DNA of 7,579 nt from Chloroflexota bacterium (GTDB lineage: Bacteria; Chloroflexota; Anaerolineae; Anaerolineales; UBA4823): positions 1-7,579 of the forward strand of contig JAUWLJ010000095.1 of the NCBI GenBank assembly GCA_030613705.1. The letters run 5' to 3'. Below the pieces are notes generated by a model. That model was not told the DNA's origin. It did not search any database and saw only the letters and a program-made list of their open reading frames with translations. The translations under genes were made by a program, and so were the position numbers. Positions 1 through 5,856 of the stretch are shown here, one piece after another (the first letter of the stretch is position 1; every line of letters begins with the position of its first letter).

Positions 1-1667
1 CTATTGAATTTTAAGGGGTCTGAAATTGTTATTGAAGTGGCTCCAGCAGGAATTCCAGTCAATATCACTGGTTGATCTGGATTGGTGACATCGTAGGCTG
101 AAAAACTGGTATCCGAAGGGACGCTGAATGTGTATTTTTTGCGTGAGTTACCACCGGAGAAGAGCAGAGATTCATCCGCGGTAATGCTGGTTGTCCGCGC
201 ATGACGGACCGAGAATGCATCCAACCAGATGCCATCCAGAGGAATACCATCCATACCAGGAAGGGTAATTGTGAGAGTATTTACCCCTTCATTCAATTTG
301 CTTGCTGAGAATGTAAATTCTGCCTGATATGTTTTTTTGCCATCCCACTTTCTTGATTCAATGTACTGCCCATTGACAGCGATATCGATTTTGTGATCTG
401 GGGAAGGATACAGATCGGTCTGTCCGATTAGCCATATTGTTAATGTTGGATCTTGTGAAAAATCTATACCCGTTAGATGGAACGAAAAATCTTTAGATAT
501 TGGAATTGGATCTTCGCCTGGTAATGGTTCAGTATATAGGAAATTTTCCCAGACCCAGCGGTCCCCGTCTCTGCCTGGCGGGATGGGTGCGCAGTAGCAT
601 TCGGGGGTGTAGATTTTGTTTTCTTCGAAGAGCGACTCAACCCAGGGAATACCCGCGCTAATACCCGCATCAGCAGGCCGAGATTCCATCCGCCGGCCAT
701 CGGTGTCCTCATTTGAGAGAAGATAGATATCTGAAGATGTCCAGCGGCTGAAGCGGGGATCAGCGAAAAAGAGTAGTTCTTCACCGGGCTCAAACACCGC
801 ATCTTGGTTTCCCCCGTGCAGAATAGAAGCAATTGTCTTCCCATCTCGGGTGAGAGTTGGATAACTTCCCGAAGAGAAGTTAAATCCAAACACTTCTAAT
901 TGCTCATAGGTTATCGACGTCAGGCCAGTTTCTGAGACTTCGATGGCGACAGTCGGTGTCTTGGCGAGCTGCAGGTCTGAGTACGCAGACGAGTCAGGGG
1001 AGGCGACCTGCAGGTGCTCCGGATTGATCACCGCAGATTCCAGAATGTCCAACAGCGGATCTGCAGACCTGGTCGCGGGTAAGGTCAATTGGAGAGGCGT
1101 ATTGTAACTTACCTGCACCTTGAGGTAAGAGGTCAGGCGCAGTGTACCCCCTTCAGGGAGGGCGGGGTAGAAGGACAACCGGGCAAGATGGACGCCGCGC
1201 ATGATTCCCAAGCGTTCCAGCACCACCGGTTTGAGAGTCCAAACCTTTTCTTGTATTGCGGGGATGAATGCACCACCCAGGACCTGTCCCTGCGAGTCGA
1301 GCTGCACACCTCCTGGTTGTTCACCCAGGACCATGGGCGTTTTAAGAGGCTGTGTGGTCTCGGAAGAAGCCATGATCTCAACAGTAGGGTTAGCTCCGGG
1401 AGGCAATGCAACCAGGACAGAGGCAAAGGGCACTCGCGGTGCACCAGGCTGGTTCAGGTTAGAAAAGCCAGGTATGTCTACCATAGATCGCCCGTCAGGT
1501 CCCTCACTGATCTTTGGTGGCGGTGCGGACCATTCTACGATCAACCCGCCGGGTGCAGGACTGACCCGCGGATTGGAATCGGGCAGTTCCCTTGGAGAAG
1601 CGAGGGAGGCTTGCGGGCCGATCATGGAAGCCATGAATATTAGCAGAAGTGGTAGACGGCGGACCAA
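1..1667 (-). CDS. C25 (gingipain-like) cysteine peptidase precursor, N-terminal part; runs off left edge
   Basis: An uninterrupted minus-strand frame of 555 codons runs from a TTG at 1667 through the left edge with no stop. Residues 1-23 form a signal peptide (VRR, hydrophobic core LPLLLIF, then ASLA). Residues about 70-190 resemble the C25 propeptide: 'PGAPRVP', 'LPPGANPTVEI', 'GIMRGVHLARLSFYPAL', then 'LKVQVSY'. Residues 236-330 resemble the N-terminal module of these proteases ('GLTSITYEQLEVFG', 'VFEPGEELLFFADPRFSRW', 'DIYLLSN'). Residues 393-490 look like a beta-sandwich ('IDIAVNGQYIESRKW', 'LDGIWLDAFSVRH'), followed by 'AYDVTNPDQPVIL'. The catalytic His/Cys domain would lie beyond the edge, so activity is not shown. 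TTG is preferred because the next start, ATG at 1634, loses the signal peptide's charged start and most of its core. No clear ribosome site is seen. The start lies 5 bases after the upstream stop, which suggests translational coupling. The family call rests on motif recall; another secreted multidomain protein remains possible. Confidence 0.75.
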   Translation of the reverse strand, partial: MVRRLPLLLIFMASMIGPQASLASPRELPDSNPRVSPAPGGLIVEWSAPPPKISEGPDGRSMVDIPGFSNLNQPGAPRVPFASVLVALPPGANPTVEIMASSETTQPLKTPMVLGEQPGGVQLDSQGQVLGGAFIPAIQEKVWTLKPVVLERLGIMRGVHLARLSFYPALPEGGTLRLTSYLKVQVSYNTPLQLTLPATRSADPLLDILESAVINPEHLQVASPDSSAYSDLQLAKTPTVAIEVSETGLTSITYEQLEVFGFNFSSGSYPTLTRDGKTIASILHGGNQDAVFEPGEELLFFADPRFSRWTSSDIYLLSNEDTDGRRMESRPADAGISAGIPWVESLFEENKIYTPECYCAPIPPGRDGDRWVWENFLYTEPLPGEDPIPISKDFSFHLTGIDFSQDPTLTIWLIGQTDLYPSPDHKIDIAVNGQYIESRKWDGKKTYQAEFTFSASKLNEGVNTLTITLPGMDGIPLDGIWLDAFSVRHARTTSITADESLLFSGGNSRKKYTFSVPSDTSFSAYDVTNPDQPVILTGIPAGATSITISDPLKFN

Positions 1668-1672
1668 TTTGA

Positions 1673-2677
1673 TTATTTGCCGATTGAGAGAGGCAGGTAC
1701 GTGTATCTGAACATGGCTCTCTGCAGAGATGGCAGATGGAATGTTTCAACACCATGGGTATCGATATCAGAAAGGAAGTAAAACCATGTTCCCGCTCCTG
1801 GTGAGTCGGTGTAGCTGTAAGTATGGCCTGCCGACCCGCCTCCTGCTGGTTCGAAATGAATTCGTTCCGCATCGCCCAGATTCAGCGTTGAACCGCGATA
1901 AATGTAGAAACCAAGGTTGTCTATCTCGGCAGCAGTTGCCCAGCTCAGGTTAACATCGCCACCAGCAGGTCTTTCGACACGGAAGTAGAGCAGTTCGACT
2001 GCGGTGGGTTGAGTGAAAAAGCGGATATTATTAATGGTGCCAGAGCCAGCCAGATCTACCTCCATCGCGTCTACACCAGCCATATTAACCGGTACGAGCG
2101 CTGTATTGCCATTCCCAGTATGGGGGATGTCGACCGTACCGACTGGTGTCCCTCCAAGACCACCCTCGAAAAATGTGATCTTTGCATCTTCCAGCTCGCC
2201 CTGATCCTCTTCAATATCCTGAACTTCCAGGCTCTCGATGAAAGCGCCGCTGCCATCCCCGAGATCTGAATATTGAAATTTGATTACCGATCCAAGGACA
2301 TCGCCGTCGTCAGGATCCGTCGTGTCAAGGTCTTCGCTGATGATGAGAGTATTGCCAAATGAAGGATTGAAGAGATCCGCGTCATTTCCTGAACAGGCGC
2401 TTGCAACGCCAGGTGGGCACCGGGCGTCGAAAATCATAGCCGCATTTACATCACCTAAATCCGGATTTAAGGCCTTGACGAAGACGAAGCCAGCAATAGG
2501 ATCTCCGCTAATCCCATAACCTGAGTAAAGGCTGTCGACGATGGTTCCCGGGGGGATACCTTCGAAGTCAATAACCGCGAAAACAGATTGGGCTTTCGTG
2601 CTCACACTGGTCGATAAGATGAACGCAAACACGAATATCAGAGCAAAAGCGATAATGATGGATTTATATGGTCGCAT
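1673..2677 (-). CDS. Secreted beta-sandwich protein with FnIII-like C-terminal domain and YLPL tail
   Basis: 334 residues, with ATG at 2677 and a good ribosome site. Residues 1-29 are a signal peptide (RPYK, hydrophobic 7-22, cleavage probably after 'STKA'). Residues 34-222 look like an all-beta domain: 'VIDFEGIPPGTIVDSLY', 'AAMIFDAR', 'GNDADLFNPSFGNTLIISED', 'SLEVQDIEE' and 'ITFFEGG'. This pattern recalls the beta domain of many exported PEP-CTERM-type proteins, but no PEP-CTERM tail is present. Two cysteines (87 and 95) flank an inserted 'PPGVASA' and could form a disulfide. Residues 226-320 form an FnIII-like module ('VELLYFRVE', 'LSWATAAEIDNLGFYIYRG', 'YSYTDSPGAGTWFYFLSDID') of a kind often seen at the C-terminus of Chloroflexota exported proteins. 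The protein ends RYTYLPLSIGK. It is very acidic in 114-165. It is probably cotranscribed with the C25-like gene behind it. Substrate and function are unknown. Confidence 0.8.
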   Translation of the reverse strand: MRPYKSIIIAFALIFVFAFILSTSVSTKAQSVFAVIDFEGIPPGTIVDSLYSGYGISGDPIAGFVFVKALNPDLGDVNAAMIFDARCPPGVASACSGNDADLFNPSFGNTLIISEDLDTTDPDDGDVLGSVIKFQYSDLGDGSGAFIESLEVQDIEEDQGELEDAKITFFEGGLGGTPVGTVDIPHTGNGNTALVPVNMAGVDAMEVDLAGSGTINNIRFFTQPTAVELLYFRVERPAGGDVNLSWATAAEIDNLGFYIYRGSTLNLGDAERIHFEPAGGGSAGHTYSYTDSPGAGTWFYFLSDIDTHGVETFHLPSLQRAMFRYTYLPLSIGK

Positions 2678-2682
2678 GGTAC

Positions 2683-2690
2683 CCTTCCTT
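2683..2690 (-). promoter_or_regulatory. Ribosome binding site of the secreted beta-sandwich gene
   Basis: On the minus strand AAGGAAGG lies 5 bases before the ATG at 2677; the AAGGA part sits 9 bases before it. This is a strong Shine-Dalgarno match and fixes the start. No convincing -10/-35 pair could be assigned upstream. Confidence 0.7.
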
Positions 2691-2778
2691 TTAGGTGAAC
2701 CTCTTGTGGTTATAATTGGGTTTGATTGATTTTAGATTTCTGCCTGTGATACTAGGCTGATCGCGTGGAGTGGGTTCA

Positions 2779-2841
2779 TTTTTGCTAAATCAGGTTTTAT
2801 TGTCGAGGGAATGTGGTCACCCCCGCAAGAATTAGCAAAAA
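2779..2841. repeat. 10-bp perfect inverted repeat, 43-base spacer
   Basis: TTTTTGCTAA at 2779-2788 is the exact reverse complement of TTAGCAAAAA at 2832-2841. On the minus-strand transcript the 2832-2841 arm is also the U-rich stretch just after the hairpin at 2844-2867. It could be an operator-like site or an RNA stem; nothing in the sequence decides between them. Confidence 0.45.
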
Positions 2842-2867
2842 ATTAACAGAACCTTGCATTTCTGTTA
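2837..2867 (-). terminator. Possible rho-independent terminator for the uvrC/small-protein transcript
   Basis: Read on the minus strand, TAACAGAA and TTCTGTTA form an 8-bp stem (2860-2867 with 2844-2851) around an 8-base loop, followed at once by an ATTTTTT run. The position and strand suit termination of the uvrC operon before the secreted-protein genes. The stem has only two G-C pairs, so it would be a weak terminator. Confidence 0.4.
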
Positions 2868-2907
2868 TTTTACCAAATTATTACTAAAGAATCAAATGAG
2901 AATTTAA

Positions 2908-2938
2908 CCCCAAATTATCTTATATAGTATTTTTGGGG
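2908..2938. repeat. CCCCAAA / TTTGGGG inverted repeat
   Basis: CCCCAAA at 2908-2914 pairs with TTTGGGG at 2932-2938 across a 17-base loop made almost wholly of A and T. Flanking TTAA and TTTTAA extend the symmetry imperfectly. It could be a second weak hairpin in the 3' region of the uvrC operon; its role is unknown. Confidence 0.35.
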
Positions 2939-3122
2939 GTTTTAATGGACAGGTATAGGTGAAGAAGGATAAGAAATAGGAAATCTAGATCATAAATGTA
3001 CGCCCAAGTACCACGGTTTCTTGAGACAACCAGTTGCTGGATATTATCCCTTGCGTATATAGATATTTGCTCGGTTTATCCAACAGAAATTATGATTCGT
3101 GAATCAAAAATTTGATTTTCTT

Positions 3123-3263
3123 TTAGAAAACATTACCAACCAGAGAGATCAGCATGGAGAGGATGAGAAGAATTCCGATTACGATAAAGATAATCTGTCG
3201 GGTGCGCAGGCGTCTTTTTTCATATGAGGATAGTTCTTTCTTCTTTTTCTTCTTTTTAGCCAT
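3123..3263 (-). CDS. Small Lys-rich single-span membrane protein (46 aa)
   Basis: ATG at 3263 to TAA at 3123. The protein has three parts. Residues 3-9 are seven consecutive lysines. Residues 10-23 are a charged stretch with KRRLRTRQ. Residues 24-42 are one hydrophobic segment (IIFIVIGILLILSMLISLV), after which the chain ends GNVF. By the positive-inside rule the N-terminus should be cytoplasmic. A good ribosome site, AAGGA at 3271-3275, lies 7 bases before the ATG, and the start is only 17 bases after the uvrC stop, so the two are probably cotranscribed. Similar tiny Lys-rich membrane proteins occur in Chloroflexota, but I know of no assigned function. The clean site, operon position and sensible topology argue for a real gene. 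Confidence 0.75.
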   Translation of the reverse strand: MAKKKKKKKELSSYEKRRLRTRQIIFIVIGILLILSMLISLVGNVF

Positions 3264-3270
3264 GATTTTG

Positions 3271-3275
3271 TCCTT
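3271..3275 (-). promoter_or_regulatory. Ribosome binding site of the 46-aa membrane protein
   Basis: Minus-strand AAGGA sits 7 bases before the ATG at 3263, within the 17-base gap after uvrC. It is the main support for translation of this very short gene. Confidence 0.65.
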
Positions 3276-3280
3276 ATAAA

Positions 3281-5143
3281 TTATTCAAGTTGGGTTTTGA
3301 TCGAGTGAGCAAGGCTCTCTGAAATCCCGGGGATCGAAGAGAGATCATCAATACTGGCATTGAGGATGTTTTTGATCGAGCCGAATTTTCCCAGCAGCGC
3401 TTTTCGTTTAGCAGGTCCGACACCGGCGATGGAATCCAGCCGGGAGGCTATGCCGGTCTTTGTGCGCTGTTTGCGGTGTGCAGTGATTGCGAAGCGGTGC
3501 GCTTCGTCTCGTACGCGCTGAAGGAGGAAAAGCCCTTGAGAACCTTTTGGAAGTACGATCGGGTTTAATTGCCCGGGCACAAAGAGCTCTTCATTCTGTT
3601 TGGCAAGACCGGCTACGGGGATTTGATCTAGCAAATTAAACTTCTCCAATACAGCGACTGCCCGGCTGAGCTGCCCTTTTCCCCCATCGACAATGAGTAG
3701 ATCCGGGAGCAGTGAAAATGATTGGTCAACTTTTTCTCCTGGTTTATCTATGAGTTCTTGAGCAGCTTGCCAGCGATTGAAGCGCCGTAAGAGGACTTCT
3801 TCCATGCTGGCGAAATCATCTGGACCCATTACGCTGCGGATATTGAAACGCCGGTAAAACTTCTTGCTGGGAACTCCCTGTTCGAAAACCACCATACTGC
3901 CTACCGCGAAAGTACCCTGAGTGTTGGAAATATCATAACACTCGATCCTGTTTGGTGGGGCAGATAACTTTAAGGCGGATTGGAGCTCAGCCAAAGCCTT
4001 GGTTTGGCGATGTTTCTCTGCGTGCCAGCGGGCTTGTAGGGCTTTCAAAGTATCCGCAGCGTTCTCAGCTGCCAGCAGGATCAATTCACGCTGCTGACCT
4101 TCGCGAGGGATGAGAATCTCAAAGGAGTCGCCGGGACGGCGAGAGCTCAACCACTGTTTGATGATCTGTGCCTCTTCGATCTCGTGGGGTAAAAGTACTT
4201 GAGGGGGAACCATGGAAGCCTGGTCATAGAACTGCTTAATAAACCCAGACATAACATTTGCATCTGCTGAGCCTTCAGCTCCCTGCAGGAGGAAGTATTC
4301 ACGTCCAATCAGCTTCCCACCGCGAATGAAGAAGACCTGCACACAGGCTTCACCGTTAGAGCGAGCCATGGCAATCACATCCGAGTCAATGTACTCTGTT
4401 GAGACGATTTTCTGCCGTTCGACAACCTTTTCAATTGCATTAACCTGATCGCGCAGAGCAGCCGCCCTTTCGAATTGAAGTTTGTTGGCTGCCGCCCGCA
4501 TCTCCTCTTGCAGCCGGGAGAGGATCGGTTCAGTACGTCCAGAAAGAAATTGACATATATCATCGATCACTTGGCGATAATCATCTTGATTGATCACCCC
4601 AATACAGGGAGCTGTGCAGAGCTTAATATCATAATACAAACACGCCCGTTTATCCTCCCCAGTTATTTCGCGGTCGCAAGTCAGGTAGGGGAAGATACGC
4701 CGCAGGACATCCAGGGTCTGATGAACCGCCCAAACGCTGGTGTATGGACCGAAGTATCGCGATCCGTCATTAACCATTTGACGGGTGACGGTCAATTTCG
4801 GGAAAGGTTTTGCCCAATGAACTTTGATATATGGATACCTTTTGTCATCCTTAAGGCGCACATTGAAGTGCGGGCGGTATTCTTTGATTAAATTCATCTC
4901 CAGGATCAAGGCTTCAAGTTCGGAGCCGACCACGATCCAGTCGATATCCGCGATGCGGCGCACCATCTGACGTGTTTTATGATTCTGCATGGCGCTGGCG
5001 TGGTAATAGGAACGCAGGCGATTACGTAAATTAATCGCCTTGCCAATGTAAATCACCTTGCCATCCACATCCTTCATCAAGTAACATCCGGATTTGGTAG
5101 GCGCAGAGTCGAGGATGGATTGAAGTTGATCGCTAATTTCCAT
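3281..5143 (-). CDS. uvrC: UvrABC system protein C (excinuclease subunit)
   Basis: 620 residues, the usual length. UvrC makes the two incisions around a lesion in nucleotide excision repair, together with UvrB after UvrA hands over the damage. The domains are complete. The GIY-YIG nuclease for the 3' cut spans about 15-93 ('SGCYLMKD', 'VIYIGKAINLRNRLRSY', and E82 in 'LILEMNLIKEYRPHFN'). The UVR motif that contacts UvrB is at about 202-237 ('MRAAANKLQFERAAALRDQV'). The RNase H-like nuclease for the 5' cut is at about 395-560, with D404 in 'ECYDISNTQGT', D486 in 'LLIVDGGKGQL' and H549 in 'DEAHRFAITAHR'. Tandem helix-hairpin-helix DNA-binding motifs lie at 568-618 ('IAGVGPAKRKALLGKFGSI', 'LSSIPGISESLAHSI'). 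Cysteines 156, 168, 176 and 180 match the spacing reported to bind an iron-sulfur cluster in E. coli UvrC. It is divergent from the pncC-like gene and probably cotranscribed with the small downstream membrane protein gene. Confidence 0.98.
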   Translation of the reverse strand: MEISDQLQSILDSAPTKSGCYLMKDVDGKVIYIGKAINLRNRLRSYYHASAMQNHKTRQMVRRIADIDWIVVGSELEALILEMNLIKEYRPHFNVRLKDDKRYPYIKVHWAKPFPKLTVTRQMVNDGSRYFGPYTSVWAVHQTLDVLRRIFPYLTCDREITGEDKRACLYYDIKLCTAPCIGVINQDDYRQVIDDICQFLSGRTEPILSRLQEEMRAAANKLQFERAAALRDQVNAIEKVVERQKIVSTEYIDSDVIAMARSNGEACVQVFFIRGGKLIGREYFLLQGAEGSADANVMSGFIKQFYDQASMVPPQVLLPHEIEEAQIIKQWLSSRRPGDSFEILIPREGQQRELILLAAENAADTLKALQARWHAEKHRQTKALAELQSALKLSAPPNRIECYDISNTQGTFAVGSMVVFEQGVPSKKFYRRFNIRSVMGPDDFASMEEVLLRRFNRWQAAQELIDKPGEKVDQSFSLLPDLLIVDGGKGQLSRAVAVLEKFNLLDQIPVAGLAKQNEELFVPGQLNPIVLPKGSQGLFLLQRVRDEAHRFAITAHRKQRTKTGIASRLDSIAGVGPAKRKALLGKFGSIKNILNASIDDLSSIPGISESLAHSIKTQLE

Positions 5144-5200
5144 AAAGTGGGCTTATTTTAACACGATGGAATAATTTTCGAGAAGCGGTATAATTTTTTT
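5144..5200. promoter_or_regulatory. 57-base divergent promoter region between uvrC and the pncC-like gene
   Basis: On the plus strand a perfect TATAAT (5189-5194) ends 6 bases before the ATG at 5201, which places the expected transcription start at or next to the A of the ATG. On the minus strand TAAAAT (5155-5160) ends 11 bases before the uvrC ATG, leaving a leader of about 4-5 bases. Neither start has a Shine-Dalgarno sequence. No good -35 match is visible at 16-18 bases on either side. Both mRNAs are therefore predicted to be leaderless or nearly so. Confidence 0.5.
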
Positions 5201-5689
5201 ATGGCCCAGCCCAGAGAGATCTACCTTGGACAAATATTAAGTGGAAGTGGTCTCTGGTTAGGTGTAGCTGAGTCTTGCACCGGAGGTTTGCTCGGTCATT
5301 TGATCACCAATGTGCCTGGATCGTCTTTATATTTCCGCGGAGGGGTCGTTGCATATGCTAATGAAGTCAAGATGGGAATATTGAGGGTTTCTGCAGCCAC
5401 CCTGGAGAACTACGGTGCTGTGAGTAAGGAGACAGTCATCGAAATGGCTAGAGGGGGGCGAGAGGTTCTCAAGACGGATATTGGGCTATCAGTGAGCGGA
5501 ATCGCAGGTCCGGCTGGGGGAACGGATGAGAAGCCGGTGGGCACAGTCTGGATTGGATCGAGCACCATGAAAATGGAAAATGCTAAAATGTTCATCTTTT
5601 CTGGAGACAGGCAAAAGGTCAAAGAGCAGGCTGCCCAAATGGCATTGCAGGTGGTTATCGACTATCTAACTGATCGACTCGAGCTGTAA
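5201..5689 (+). CDS. pncC: CinA C-terminal-type nicotinamide-nucleotide amidohydrolase (PncC)
   Basis: 162 residues, the size of the stand-alone CinA C-terminal domain; the N-terminal MoaB-like domain of full CinA is absent. The family hydrolyses nicotinamide mononucleotide to nicotinate mononucleotide and ammonia, returning NMN to NAD synthesis. NMN is a by-product of NAD-dependent DNA ligase. The signature motifs are intact: 'AESCTGG' with the proposed nucleophile S25; '[14 protein letters not shown]' at 48-61; '[12 protein letters not shown]' at 72-83; '[21 protein letters not shown]' spanning 98-118, where the glycine-rich turn shapes the active site; and the C-terminal '[17 protein letters not shown]'. 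The start is fixed by the TATAAT 7 bases upstream, because any earlier start would lie inside or above the promoter. It is soluble and cytoplasmic. No strong terminator is seen after it. The family assignment is firm; that it acts on NMN here is by homology. Confidence 0.93.
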   Translation: MAQPREIYLGQILSGSGLWLGVAESCTGGLLGHLITNVPGSSLYFRGGVVAYANEVKMGILRVSAATLENYGAVSKETVIEMARGGREVLKTDIGLSVSGIAGPAGGTDEKPVGTVWIGSSTMKMENAKMFIFSGDRQKVKEQAAQMALQVVIDYLTDRLEL

Positions 5690-5805
5690 CTTCGTGGGAG
5701 ATGGAATTGAGATTATTGAATGCACTGCTAACTCGCCCATAGATCTAAGATTTATTCTCATATGTGGATGATCCGGTCATTTTTTAATATGTGATTTCCC
5801 TAATC

Positions 5806-5836
5806 TTGGATGAATTGATTTAGATTGAGATACAAT
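5806..5836 (+). promoter_or_regulatory. Likely promoter of the CAP-LysM gene
   Basis: TTGGAT at 5806-5811 and TACAAT at 5831-5836 are separated by 19 bases, two longer than ideal. Transcription would begin near 5843. This argues for translation from ATG 5857 and against TTG 5836, which overlaps the -10 box. Confidence 0.4.
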
Positions 5837-5856
5837 TGATCTCCGTTAATCGAGTT

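Larger units (their letters stand above)
2678..3122. other. AT-rich 445-base intergenic region with three inverted repeats
   Basis: No credible gene is seen on either strand. The stretch is visibly richer in A+T than the flanking genes. It separates the uvrC/small-protein pair from the secreted-protein pair, all on the minus strand, so it should hold a terminator for the first and a promoter for the second. It contains the inverted repeats listed separately. No tRNA-like or IS-like structure was found. Confidence 0.6.

Noticed and set aside
473..889. Minus-strand frame of 138 codons
   Set aside because: It is on the same strand but in a different frame from the C25-like gene, and its protein has no family features.
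1089..1710. Long plus-strand open frames (184 and 169 codons) opposite the left-edge gene
   Set aside because: They are antisense to the C25-like frame, which has a signal peptide and recognisable domains. Their translations are low in structure, rich in Arg/Gly/Ser/Cys, and match nothing.
1504..1872. Minus-strand frame of 122 codons bridging the two left-hand genes
   Set aside because: It overlaps the end of one gene and the start of the next in a third frame; its composition is unlike a real protein.
3001..3080. Possible tRNA or other structured RNA in the gap
   Set aside because: No T-arm GGTTCGA-type motif, no acceptor stem pairing and no CCA could be found.
2996..3115. Plus-strand 39-codon frame in the intergenic region (ATG at 2996)
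   Set aside because: The nearest AGGA is about 14 bases away, too far for a good site, and the composition has no clear signal, helix or motif. Chance is the simpler explanation.
3085..3118. AATCAAA / TTTGATT hairpin just after the 46-aa gene as terminator
   Set aside because: The stem is almost all A-T with a 2-base loop, and no T run follows on the minus strand.
4475..4891. Plus-strand frame of 138 codons
   Set aside because: It is fully antisense to a certain uvrC and has no motif or ribosome site.
5836..5856. TTG at 5836 as the start of the CAP-LysM gene
   Set aside because: It overlaps a probable TACAAT -10 box, and ATG 5857 already gives a complete signal peptide.
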